NCBI GenBank assembly: GCA_019187665.1
Contig: JABARH010000032.1
Location: forward strand, 1-36,217
From: Anaerolineales bacterium
GTDB lineage: Bacteria > Chloroflexota > Anaerolineae > Anaerolineales > Villigracilaceae
Reading direction: 5' to 3'
Length of the DNA stretch: 36,217 nt
The notes beneath the pieces were generated by a model that worked only from the letters and a program-made list of their open reading frames with translations, had not been told where the DNA came from and did not search any database. A program made the position numbers and the translations under genes. Positions within the stretch are counted from its first letter, which is position 1, and every line of letters begins with the position of its first letter. This document shows positions 5,760-12,562 of this stretch, piece after piece.

Positions 5760-7268
5760 ATGAAAGAACGCTTCAACTACCTCTTCAACTCCACCAAGGG
5801 ATTGATCCTCGTCGCGATCGCGATGATCGCGGTCGTGACCGCCGTGTGGGGCATGTTGTCGGGTCCGATGGCCGAGATGGGCGTGCGCGAGATCGTCATC
5901 AAACTGCTCGGCATGGACATTGTGCAAGCCGAACGCGAAGGACGCATCATCATTTTGTATCACTCCATCGCAATGGCCGTTATTGCGATTGAAACCTACA
6001 TGGTGACGGGACTCTTGAAAATGAAAGCCTTCTTCAAGACCGCCGTCAACCTGCTCATCACCGTCGGTTACATTTTGACGATGGTCTTCGGCATGGGCTT
6101 CGCGTATTTCGGTCACAACTGGGCGTTTCACGGACTGTACATCACAGGCCTCTCGCTGATCTTCTTCGCGGGCGTGTTGTTGTGCATTGCGCTTTGGCCG
6201 TGGAATCCCGAATACAAGTTCCCCTCTCCCGTAATCGGGAGAGGGGTTAGGGGTGAGGGCAGGGGTGAGGGCGACTACGCGCGCACAAAAAAAGGCGTTG
6301 ACCTGGAGCGCGTGGCGTTCTTTACCACCGCAGTCACAACCGTCATCTCCGCCTTGTTCGGCGCGATCCCTGGCTCGTATTTCGGCAACGGCTTCGAGAC
6401 CTTCCTCGCAGAGAACATCATCCGCCTGCCGCACAAGTCCGTGATGGAATATTCGATCATCGGCCACCTGCACATCATGCTGGCGCTGATCGCCATCATG
6501 ATCACGCTCATCATCGGGCGCTGGCTCAATTTCAATGGCGCGTGGCACAAGGTCTCCATGCCGCTGATGATTCTCGGCTGTATCGTTCTCAACCTCGGCG
6601 TGTGGGGCGTGGTCACTCCGCTCGAACCCGTCGCGCACATGATCATCTACGTCGGCGCGACCCCCTCCATGCTGGCGGCGCTTTTCCTGCTCATCTGGAG
6701 CTGGAACAAGTTCGCGAAGGAAGGCACGGCGCATCTTGCCAAACCGACCTTCCTGCAAAAACTCGGCGCAATGACGCGCGACCCGCTCAAGTTCGGTCCC
6801 ACCTGGCAGATGCTCTTCATGAACTTCACCACCAGCGGCATCGGCATCTTCATGGCGATCCGTCTCGACGAAGTCTTCCGCGTCTGGCCCGCCCGCGAAG
6901 AACGCATCGAACTGACGGGACACTGGCACGCGCTCTCGGCCATCATCGCCACCATCATCCTGATGTACTACGGCGACATGCTCGGGCTGAAAGGCAAAGT
7001 CCGCCAGATTTACGGCTGGAGCATCATCTTCCTCTCCGACCTCGCGCTCGGCGCGGTGACGGTCTTCGAGATGAAGCGGCTCTTCATCGCCGAAGCGGAA
7101 CAGCAACCCCTCGTCAATATGCTGATGTACATGATTGATTTCGGACTCGGCATGTTGCTGGTCCTGCTCGCCGTGGTGATGATCTGGCGCTTGACCGATC
7201 TCTTCAAACCGAAAGGACGCTGGACGGAAGAAGCGACTCACGAACTCGCGGAGGAGGCAGCGAAATGA
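5760..7268 (+). CDS. 502-aa polytopic membrane protein with heme/copper-like His pattern
   Basis: About twelve membrane helices carry many His placed as in heme- or copper-binding membrane proteins: H68 (ILYHSIAMAV), H119 and H124 (FGHNWAFHGLY), H236 and H238 (IGHLHIMLALI), H293 (VAHMIIYVG), H388 and H390 (TGHWHALSAII). The HxH in helices recalls heme-copper oxidase and NO reductase subunit I, but the HH pair of the copper site is not seen, so a catalytic oxidase or NOR is not claimed. Residues about 154-172 (SPVIGRGVRGEGRGEG) come from an inserted DNA palindrome and lie in a loop. The start follows AAGGA just upstream, and the stop overlaps the next start as ATGA, so it is translationally coupled to the NirV-like lipoprotein. 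A membrane redox role fits the neighbours (inference). Confidence 0.75.
   Translation: MKERFNYLFNSTKGLILVAIAMIAVVTAVWGMLSGPMAEMGVREIVIKLLGMDIVQAEREGRIIILYHSIAMAVIAIETYMVTGLLKMKAFFKTAVNLLITVGYILTMVFGMGFAYFGHNWAFHGLYITGLSLIFFAGVLLCIALWPWNPEYKFPSPVIGRGVRGEGRGEGDYARTKKGVDLERVAFFTTAVTTVISALFGAIPGSYFGNGFETFLAENIIRLPHKSVMEYSIIGHLHIMLALIAIMITLIIGRWLNFNGAWHKVSMPLMILGCIVLNLGVWGVVTPLEPVAHMIIYVGATPSMLAALFLLIWSWNKFAKEGTAHLAKPTFLQKLGAMTRDPLKFGPTWQMLFMNFTTSGIGIFMAIRLDEVFRVWPAREERIELTGHWHALSAIIATIILMYYGDMLGLKGKVRQIYGWSIIFLSDLALGAVTVFEMKRLFIAEAEQQPLVNMLMYMIDFGLGMLLVLLAVVMIWRLTDLFKPKGRWTEEATHELAEEAAK
6221..6272. repeat. In-frame GC-rich palindrome repeat inside a gene
   Basis: CCCCTCTCCCG (6221-6231) pairs perfectly with CGGGAGAGGGG (6236-6246). 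Two copies of GGGGTGAGGGC follow. It is read in frame as PSPVIGRGVRGEGRGEG inside the 502-aa membrane protein, in an Arg/Gly-rich loop between helices. Confidence 0.8.
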
Positions 7269-8245
7269 AACGGACGATTCTTTTTTGGACGCGGACGCGT
7301 GCGGACAAACGCGGAAAAGACTCAAAAAAATCCGCGTCCATCCGCGTTAATCCGCGTCCTATTTCCTTTGTTCTTACCATCGCCGTCCTCCTCGCCTCCT
7401 GCGCCCCCGTGGATTTAAACGCTCCGATGCCCGCCTTCGACACGGGCGTGGACCCGAACGCCTGGACGCAAGTCTCCGCAGGTGAATTTCTCTACGGTCA
7501 GTTCAACGAAGAAAAATCCACGCCTGCCTTCGAGATCATGGTCACGAATGTCACCGCGCAGCAATACGCGGACTTTCTCAACGCCGCGCTCGCGGACGGG
7601 ACTCTCAAAATCGAGGGCGACTCTGTCCTCGGCTATTACCCTGGCGACGAGTTCTACGGCGCGAAGCACGAGATCGAGATCAACGCGGGCGACTGGGAGT
7701 ACCTGCCCCTCGCCGACCCGTCGCAAAGAGTCAAATACGACGGAACCCGCTTCACCGTCCAGCAAGGATACGAGAATCATCCGATGACGATGGTGACGTG
7801 GTTCGGCGCGTGGGGCTACTGTCAGTATCACGACGCGAGCCTCCCGTCCGAAATCCAGTGGCAGAAAGCCGCGCGCGGCACAGACGGTCGTCCCTTCCCC
7901 TGGGGCTGGGAGATCGCCCGCGAGAACGCCAACTTCTACGCCTCGCGCGATCCGTTTGAAAAGATGAGCAGCTTCGGCTCGCGCACGAGTCCCGTCGGTT
8001 TTTACAACGGCAAAACCTATGACGGTTACGCCACGCTCGACTCACGTAGCCCCTACGGACTCTACGACATGGCTGGCAACGTCTGGCAATGGATCGGCGA
8101 CACGCACTGGCAGGCAGGCTTCAGCGACCGTCTCATGCACGGCGGCTCGAAAGACACCTACGATATGGACCTGCGCGTCTGGGTCCGCAACAGCGCCCCG
8201 CCTATGTATTTTAGTCCTGGGGTTGGGTTTAGGTGTGTGAGGTAG
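7265..8245 (+). CDS. SUMF1/FGE-domain lipoprotein, NirV-like
   Basis: A 326-aa protein with a formylglycine-generating-enzyme-like fold: VSAGEFLYG at the start of the domain, NHPMTMVTWFGAWGYCQYHDASLPSEIQWQKAARG, PFPWGWE, YGLYDMAGNVWQWIGD and the end GVGFRCVR. The active-site Cys pair of true FGE is not evident, as in many SUMF1 relatives. Such proteins next to denitrification genes are known as NirV, whose role is poorly defined. The lipobox LASC (C46) predicts export and lipidation, but the signal peptide is split: residues about 9-32 (TRADKRGKDSKKSASIRVNP and flanks) are encoded by an inserted palindromic repeat at 7287-7359. Without it MKRTILF would run straight into SFVLTIAVLLASC. ATG 7265 overlaps the upstream stop. 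Confidence 0.82.
   Translation: MKRTILFWTRTRADKRGKDSKKSASIRVNPRPISFVLTIAVLLASCAPVDLNAPMPAFDTGVDPNAWTQVSAGEFLYGQFNEEKSTPAFEIMVTNVTAQQYADFLNAALADGTLKIEGDSVLGYYPGDEFYGAKHEIEINAGDWEYLPLADPSQRVKYDGTRFTVQQGYENHPMTMVTWFGAWGYCQYHDASLPSEIQWQKAARGTDGRPFPWGWEIARENANFYASRDPFEKMSSFGSRTSPVGFYNGKTYDGYATLDSRSPYGLYDMAGNVWQWIGDTHWQAGFSDRLMHGGSKDTYDMDLRVWVRNSAPPMYFSPGVGFRCVR
7287..7359. repeat. 'ggacgcgga' inverted repeat inserted in a signal peptide
   Basis: The left arm (7287-7315) and right arm (7331-7359) are 29 bp each and imperfectly complementary, both built from degenerate GCGGAyrAAC-type units. The same kind of interior lies in the MITE-like element at 12390-12530. Here it is translated. Confidence 0.8.
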
Positions 8246-8252
8246 ATAGATA

Positions 8253-8300
8253 GGTATACAGGTACACAGGTACACAGGTACACAGGTACACAGGTATACT
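8253..8300. repeat. Octamer tandem array ggtacaca (6 copies)
   Basis: Six head-to-tail 8-bp units: GGTATACA, four GGTACACA, and GGTATACT. It starts 7 bp after the lipoprotein stop codon. Its reverse complement resembles the units of the next array. Confidence 0.9.
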
Positions 8301-8308
8301 TGCGAAAC

Positions 8309-8412
8309 GTGTCTACGTGTCTACGTGTCTACGTGTCTACATGTCTACGTGTCTACATGTCTACGTGTCTACGTGTCTACGTGTCTACGTGTCTACCTGT
8401 CTACCTGTCTAC
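8309..8412. repeat. Octamer tandem array gtgtctac (13 copies)
   Basis: Thirteen 8-bp units (mostly GTGTCTAC, with ATGTCTAC and CTGTCTAC variants) end just before the ctaB ribosome binding site. Read in one frame they would encode TCLRVYVS repeats, but that frame lies upstream of the real ctaB start. Together with the preceding array it makes a head-to-head octamer pair that could fold back on itself. Confidence 0.9.
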
Positions 8413-8434
8413 TTCTGAAGGAGTTCCCGTATCC

Positions 8435-9280
8435 ATGATCGCCGCAAAGTTCACCCGCTTCTGGCCCCTCATCAAACCCTCGCAAACTGGCCTGCTCCTT
8501 GCAACAGGCATCGCGGGATACATGAGCGCGCACACTGCGCCGAATTTCTCGCTGTTGCTGGTGATGTCGGCCAGTCTCTTCCTCGCCATCGGCGGCTCGA
8601 CCATCATGAACATGTGGCACGATCATGACATTGACGCGAAGATGAAGCGCACCCAAAAGCGTCCCGCCGCGTCGGGCGAACTGACGCGCGGCGAAGTCTT
8701 CCGCGTGGGCATGGCGGTTTCGATCCTCGGCATCGGCTGGGCGGTGACGGTTGACGCGCTCTATGGCTTCATCGTCTTCCTCGGCTGGTTCTTCGACGCG
8801 GTCGTTTACACGCTCTGGCTCAAACGCCGCACCTGCTGGAGCATCCTCTGGGGCGGCATCTCTGGCGCCATGCCCATCCTGGCGGGGCGCGTCCTGGCGG
8901 TCGGCGAAATCGAGATCATCGGCCTGCTGCTCGCGGCCGCGATCCTCTTCTGGATCCCCACACACACGCTCACCTTCTCGATCAAATTCGCCGAAGACTA
9001 CCGCGCGGCGGGCGTGCCAACCTTCCCATCCACCTATGGACTCGAAGTCACGCGCGCGGTCATCGCATTGTCGTCCATCATCGCCGCGGCCAGCATCGGC
9101 GTGGCGGGCGTGATGATCGGCGTGCAGGCGGGCATCCTGCGTTTGCTCATCGTGCTTTCGTCTGGCCTGCTGCTGCTCTCCTTTGCCACCATTTTTCGTC
9201 CATCAGAGCGAGTCAATTTTAGTTTGTTCAAATACGCCTCGTTGTATATGTTGATTTCGATGATTTTGCTTTCGATCTAA
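8435..9280 (+). CDS. ctaB: Protoheme IX farnesyltransferase (heme O synthase), UbiA family
   Basis: A 281-aa membrane prenyltransferase that adds a farnesyl group to heme B to make heme O, needed by heme-copper oxidases. The first Asp-rich motif is N59-M-W-H-D63-H-D-I-D67 followed by MKRT and RP, the usual N-x3-D-x3-D and M-x-RT-x2-RP signature. Next come YTLWLKRRTCWSILWGGISGAMPIL and DYRAAGVPTFPSTYG, both typical of heme O synthase rather than other UbiA enzymes. About eight to nine membrane helices follow the family pattern. The start at 8435 is preceded by AAGGAG at 8418-8423; the open frame further upstream is translated octamer repeat and is excluded. A deleted 85-bp copy of this gene lies at 4648-4732. 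Confidence 0.87.
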   Translation: MIAAKFTRFWPLIKPSQTGLLLATGIAGYMSAHTAPNFSLLLVMSASLFLAIGGSTIMNMWHDHDIDAKMKRTQKRPAASGELTRGEVFRVGMAVSILGIGWAVTVDALYGFIVFLGWFFDAVVYTLWLKRRTCWSILWGGISGAMPILAGRVLAVGEIEIIGLLLAAAILFWIPTHTLTFSIKFAEDYRAAGVPTFPSTYGLEVTRAVIALSSIIAAASIGVAGVMIGVQAGILRLLIVLSSGLLLLSFATIFRPSERVNFSLFKYASLYMLISMILLSI

Positions 9281-9283
9281 CGC

Positions 9284-9305
9284 GTACCGCAAGATTTATC
9301 TTGCG
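9284..9305. repeat. Small palindrome GTAC + CGCAAGAT-TT-ATCTTGCG
   Basis: An inverted-orientation twin of the copy at 2337-2358, with a perfect 8-bp stem. It begins 4 bp after the ctaB stop codon. Confidence 0.75.
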
Positions 9306-9375
9306 AAGGGCTGACGCCATTCTCCGCCTGGCGCCGCCCCGCGCAAGAGAGCGCAGGCTATGCAATCTTGTTTTT

Positions 9376-9417
9376 GACCTTCGACCTTCGACCCTCGACC
9401 TTCGACCCTCGACCTTT
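9376..9417. repeat. Heptamer tandem array gaccttc (6 copies)
   Basis: Six 7-bp units alternate between GACCTTC and GACCCTC, ending in GACCTTT, 11 bp before the next start codon. The array takes the place where a ribosome binding site would be expected. Confidence 0.85.
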
Positions 9418-9428
9418 AACCCGCGCCC

Positions 9429-10034
9429 ATGAAAATGACACCCACCGACCGCATCCTGCTCCTCCTGACTGGCCTCCTCGCCGCCTATCAGGTGGCGGTC
9501 GGCATCAACGGCCTCGACGAAGTCCCCATCATCGCCTACACCATCGGCTTTGGCGTCCTGCTCGTGGCGGGACTGCTGCTCATCATCCTGGGCTTCGAAG
9601 CGCTGGACTCACCCGTCGTCGTTGTCGTCTCCACGATCCTCCCGCTCGCGATCTCGCTCGGCCTCGTCTGGGAGCATCTCGCTTCCCTTCGGACCGCGTA
9701 CCTGGTCTTTGCCATCGCGGGCTTTCTCGCCGTTTTGGCGACTCGCGCCATCCCCCTCAAAAGCAAACTGCCCACCCTCGTCCTCGCCGTTGTTCACGGA
9801 CTGGCGGGGATGACCATCTTCCTGCTGCCCTCCATCCTCGCCGCAAACAGGAGCATGCGCCCCGCCTTCGCGCTGGTCGGCCTGGGCGGCGCGTTGATCG
9901 GACTCGCAGGCTTGCTCCTCTCGTTCCTCAAAGCAGGCAGGCCCATCGTCCCGCGTGAGACGATATTGAAAATCCTGCCATCCCTGTTCCTGCTCATGTC
10001 GGTTTGTTTTGTGGCAGGCTTCAAATTTGGGTAG
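9429..10034 (+). CDS. 6-TM membrane protein, paralogue of the protein at 5033
   Basis: A 201-aa hydrophobic protein with about six helices, related along its length to the protein at 5033 (LLLTGLLAAY; YTIGFGVLLVAGLLLIILG; VVHGLAGMTIFLLPSILA; LVGLGGALIGLAGLLLSFL). No catalytic motif is seen. Two possible ATG starts lie at 9429 and 9435, and neither has a clear ribosome binding site because the heptamer array lies just upstream. The stop codon falls inside a perfect 26-bp palindrome that leads to the next gene. It follows ctaB and precedes another membrane protein, so a role beside heme or redox membrane proteins is likely but unproven. Confidence 0.72.
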   Translation: MKMTPTDRILLLLTGLLAAYQVAVGINGLDEVPIIAYTIGFGVLLVAGLLLIILGFEALDSPVVVVVSTILPLAISLGLVWEHLASLRTAYLVFAIAGFLAVLATRAIPLKSKLPTLVLAVVHGLAGMTIFLLPSILAANRSMRPAFALVGLGGALIGLAGLLLSFLKAGRPIVPRETILKILPSLFLLMSVCFVAGFKFG

Positions 10035-10056
10035 CGCAAAATTAATTTTGCGCTAC
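10031..10056. repeat. Perfect 26-bp palindrome overlapping a stop codon
   Basis: GTAGCGCAAAATT is followed by its exact reverse complement AATTTTGCGCTAC. The TAG at 10032-10034 ends the upstream gene, and the AAAAGGAG of the next gene starts one base after the palindrome. A hairpin there could affect coupling of the two genes. Confidence 0.85.
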
Positions 10057-10070
10057 AAAAGGAGTACACC

Positions 10071-10757
10071 ATGTCCACACACAATTTCTTCGCAAGGTTC
10101 CTGCGCTTCATCGGCATCGTGCTGATGGCGCTCACGGGCGGGTTGACCCTGCTCGGCGGAATCGGGACGACCTGCGCCGCGCTTTTCCCCGCCAACTATG
10201 AAAGCATGGCCGCGCTCGCCCCGTTCCAGTGGCTCTACATCCTGTTCGTGTTGAGCGGCATCGCCCTCGGCGTAATGGGCATCCGCGCCACGATCATGCT
10301 CATCAAAGGCGCGCCCAAATCCTACAACGACGCGCTGGTCGCGCTGGTCCTGGGCGCGGTGATCGGCTTCATCCACATCTACGCCTCGCGCGCCCTGCGC
10401 GGCTCCTCCATGCCAGTGGATGCAGTGGTCTACGCGACCGTCTTCACGCTGATCATCTTCCTGCTCTTCCGCATTCCCTTCATCTGGCAGGGCGTGGACT
10501 TCGCCAAAGCCAAAGCGGAAAAGAACAGGCCCGCCGCGGGCGCGTCCGCCATTTTGGTCGGCGTGATGACGCTGACCATCCAGTACACGATGGCCTCCAC
10601 CCACACCTGGGACGGGATCAACTACGCCGACGTGTTCAACACATCCATGACAGCCGCTGGCCTGGCGCTGGCGCTGTTCGGCGCGGCGCTGTTCGTCAAC
10701 TGGAAAAAGGCGCTGGCGCTTTTCCACAATCCCGCCCACGCGCTCGAAAAAAGATAG
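10071..10757 (+). CDS. Polytopic membrane protein of unknown function
   Basis: A 228-aa protein with about six predicted helices: FIGIVLMALTGGLTLLGGIG, WLYILFVLSGIALGVMGI, ALVALVLGAVIGFIHIY, VVYATVFTLIIFLLF, SAILVGVMTLTIQYTM and AGLALALFGAALFV. A loop (PANYESMAALAPFQW) lies between helices 1 and 2. I recognise no family motif. The ATG at 10071 is preceded by AAAAGGAG (10057-10064), one of the best ribosome binding sites here. It ends the membrane-protein series and is followed by a strong terminator, so it is probably the last gene of the unit that includes 9429. Confidence 0.72.
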   Translation: MSTHNFFARFLRFIGIVLMALTGGLTLLGGIGTTCAALFPANYESMAALAPFQWLYILFVLSGIALGVMGIRATIMLIKGAPKSYNDALVALVLGAVIGFIHIYASRALRGSSMPVDAVVYATVFTLIIFLLFRIPFIWQGVDFAKAKAEKNRPAAGASAILVGVMTLTIQYTMASTHTWDGINYADVFNTSMTAAGLALALFGAALFVNWKKALALFHNPAHALEKR

Positions 10758-10774
10758 GCCCGCAACTTCAACCA

Positions 10775-10805
10775 AAAGCCGCCGAAAGATTCGGCGGCTT
10801 TTTTT
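10775..10805 (+). terminator. Strong rho-independent terminator
   Basis: GCCGCCGAA (10778-10786) pairs with TTCGGCGGC (10790-10798) around AGA, and seven T follow. It closes the membrane-protein series. Confidence 0.9.
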
Positions 10806-10872
10806 ATCCAGATTGCAGGCGCGTGCGCCGCTTCCATCGCCTTCACGGTAGTCATTTCACGATCTATACGGG

Positions 10873-10878
10873 TACAAT
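10873..10878 (+). promoter_or_regulatory. Possible -10 box very close to the pepD start
   Basis: TACAAT ends nine bases before the ATG at 10888. No ribosome binding site is visible in between. If this is the -10 box the transcript would be leaderless or nearly so. No good -35 is seen. Confidence 0.35.
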
Positions 10879-10887
10879 CAAGACACC

Positions 10888-12321
10888 ATGCAACCCACCG
10901 AACACATCCTCCATAATTTTCAACTGGTCTCATCCATCCCGCGCGGGACAAAATACGAAGCGGGCATCCGTCAGTGGCTGGAGGGGTGGGCCGCGGCGAA
11001 CCGCTGCGCGTCACGCGTGGACGCGGCGGGGAATCTCGTCGTGCGCGTGCCTGCCAGCGCGGGGCGCGCGTCCGACGCGACGGTCATCCTGCAGGGTCAT
11101 CTCGATATGGTCTGGCAAAAGACGCCCGAGTCGACTCACGATTTCACGCGCGACCCCATCCGCCTCATCCGCGACGGCGACTGGATCCACGCCGACAGCG
11201 TCACCCTCGGCGCGGACAACGGCGCCGCGCTGGCGTTGATGATGGCGCTCGCGGAGGATGAACATATCTCGCATCCCGCGCTCGAATTATTGTTCACGGT
11301 CGAAGAGGAAGTGGGACTGACGGGCGCGCGCCAGCTCGACCCGACGATGATCTCGGGAAAGACGTTGATCAATTTAGACTCGGAAGAGGAGGGCGTCTTG
11401 ATCGTGGGCTGTGCGGGCGGAGGCGGCGTGACGATCACCCTGCCCGTCGCGTGGAGCGCGCAGACGAAAAATGAAGTTTGTTTCGAGATTCTCGTGGGCG
11501 GTTTGAAGGGCGGACATTCGGGCGTGGATATCCACAAACAGCGCGCCAACTCCAACAAGTTAATGGCGCGTGTGTTGGACGCGCTCCAGCGCGACGCGCC
11601 GATCCGCCTGGCGGCGCTCAAAGGCGGAACGGCGCGCAATGCCATCCCGCGCGAGGCGCAGGCGGTCTTCTTCTGCCCGCGCGAAAAAATCGCGCGATGC
11701 CGCGCGGCATTCGCTGAAATCGTGGACGTCATTCGCGGCGAACGCCAATATGCCGAGCCCGCGTTGACCGTGACGATGAGCGAGAAAAAAGATTCCGCGC
11801 AGGCCATCGGCGCGGTCGAAACGCAGGCCGCCATCCGCTTGTTGACCGCCCTGCCGTGCGGGGTTTTGAAAATGTCCGAGGATGCGTCAGGGATTGTGGA
11901 AACCTCCAGCAACATCGGCGTCGTTGAGCTGAAAGAAGACGGCCTGTTGATCGCGTCGAATCATCGCAGTTGTGTGTCCGCGCGCATCGAGGAGGAAGTG
12001 CGCCGCGTCGAGTCGCTGGCAGGGCTGGCGGGCGCAACAGCCGAACGGACGGGACTTGGCGCGCCCTGGCAGCCAAACATGGATTCGCCCCTGCTGAAAA
12101 AATGCGCCGCGGCATATCGTTCGCTGAACGGCAAAGCGCCGAAGGTGGAGATCATCCACGCGGGGCTGGAGTGCGGCGTCATCAGCGAACGCTGCGGCGG
12201 ACTGGATTGCATCTCGCTCGGCCCCACCATCGAAAATCCGCACTCGCCCGATGAACGACTGTATGTCCCCTCGCTGGCGGAAACATGGAATCTGCTCGAG
12301 GCCGTGCTGCAACAACCGTGA
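10888..12321 (+). CDS. pepD: Aminoacyl-histidine dipeptidase (M20C peptidase)
   Basis: A 477-aa cytosolic dipeptidase that cleaves Xaa-His and other dipeptides with a two-metal site. The metal ligands follow the PepD pattern: H71 in ILQGHLDMV, D110 in LGADNGAAL, the catalytic pair E140-E141 in LFTVEEEVGLTGA, the NLDSEEEG segment, and His in NPHSPDERLYVPSL near the C terminus. The lid domain shows GGLKGGHSGVDIHK. Length matches the family (about 480 aa). The start at 10888 is the first Met and agrees with the family N terminus. It follows a terminator and stands alone; the MITE-like element and a CTCT palindrome lie downstream. Confidence 0.93.
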   Translation: MQPTEHILHNFQLVSSIPRGTKYEAGIRQWLEGWAAANRCASRVDAAGNLVVRVPASAGRASDATVILQGHLDMVWQKTPESTHDFTRDPIRLIRDGDWIHADSVTLGADNGAALALMMALAEDEHISHPALELLFTVEEEVGLTGARQLDPTMISGKTLINLDSEEEGVLIVGCAGGGGVTITLPVAWSAQTKNEVCFEILVGGLKGGHSGVDIHKQRANSNKLMARVLDALQRDAPIRLAALKGGTARNAIPREAQAVFFCPREKIARCRAAFAEIVDVIRGERQYAEPALTVTMSEKKDSAQAIGAVETQAAIRLLTALPCGVLKMSEDASGIVETSSNIGVVELKEDGLLIASNHRSCVSARIEEEVRRVESLAGLAGATAERTGLGAPWQPNMDSPLLKKCAAAYRSLNGKAPKVEIIHAGLECGVISERCGGLDCISLGPTIENPHSPDERLYVPSLAETWNLLEAVLQQP

Positions 12322-12366
12322 TCGGCAGGTCACGAAAAGCCTGCGCTCTTCGCGCGGCGCGCGTAT

Positions 12367-12386
12367 TTGGCGTTCTCTAACGCCAA
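12367..12386. repeat. Small palindrome, 8-bp stem with CTCT loop (copy 2)
   Basis: TTGGCGTTCTCTAACGCCAA is the twin of 463-482, with one A-T pair replaced by G-C. The MITE-like element has inserted into its right arm: the 9-bp target duplication CGCCAATGA starts in it. Confidence 0.8.
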
Positions 12387-12539
12387 TGACTGATTACCTT
12401 ACACTTGGGTTGGGACGCGGATAAACGCTGATGAACGCGGATGTTTTTTGAGAAATTTACCCAAAAGACGCTCAGATCCGCGTTTTCCGCGCTCGTCCGC
12501 GTCCTGATTTTAAGAGTGTAAGGTAATCAGCGCCAATGA
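12381..12539. mobile_element. MITE-like element with 15-bp TIRs and 9-bp target duplication
   Basis: The element spans 12390-12530 (141 bp). Its ends CTGATTACCTTACAC (12390-12404) and GTGTAAGGTAATCAG (12516-12530) are exact reverse complements. CGCCAATGA is directly repeated on both sides (12381-12389 and 12531-12539). Inside lies a second inverted repeat of degenerate GGACGCGGAT units (12413-12442 against 12476-12504), the same kind as the one in the lipoprotein gene at 7287. No transposase is encoded. Confidence 0.88.
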
Positions 12540-12562
12540 TCGCAAATCCTGAGAGATTCAAT

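Noticed and set aside
5616..7325. 569-aa open frame on the minus strand
   Set aside because: It is antisense to the 502-aa membrane protein, with His/Asp/Glu-rich low-complexity content typical of shadow frames in GC-rich DNA.
8253..8412. CRISPR array
   Set aside because: Units are 8 bp head-to-tail with no spacers.
8300..8434. Longer ctaB start with TCLRVYVS repeats
   Set aside because: These residues are translated octamer repeat. AAGGAG at 8418-8423 and family alignment support the start at 8435.
9368..9958. 196-aa frame starting in the heptamer array
   Set aside because: Out of frame with the paralogue-supported membrane protein; its start is repeat-derived.
12536..12562. Upstream ATG of the CPBP gene
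   Set aside because: It lies in the target duplication of the MITE-like element, so it was created or moved by the insertion.
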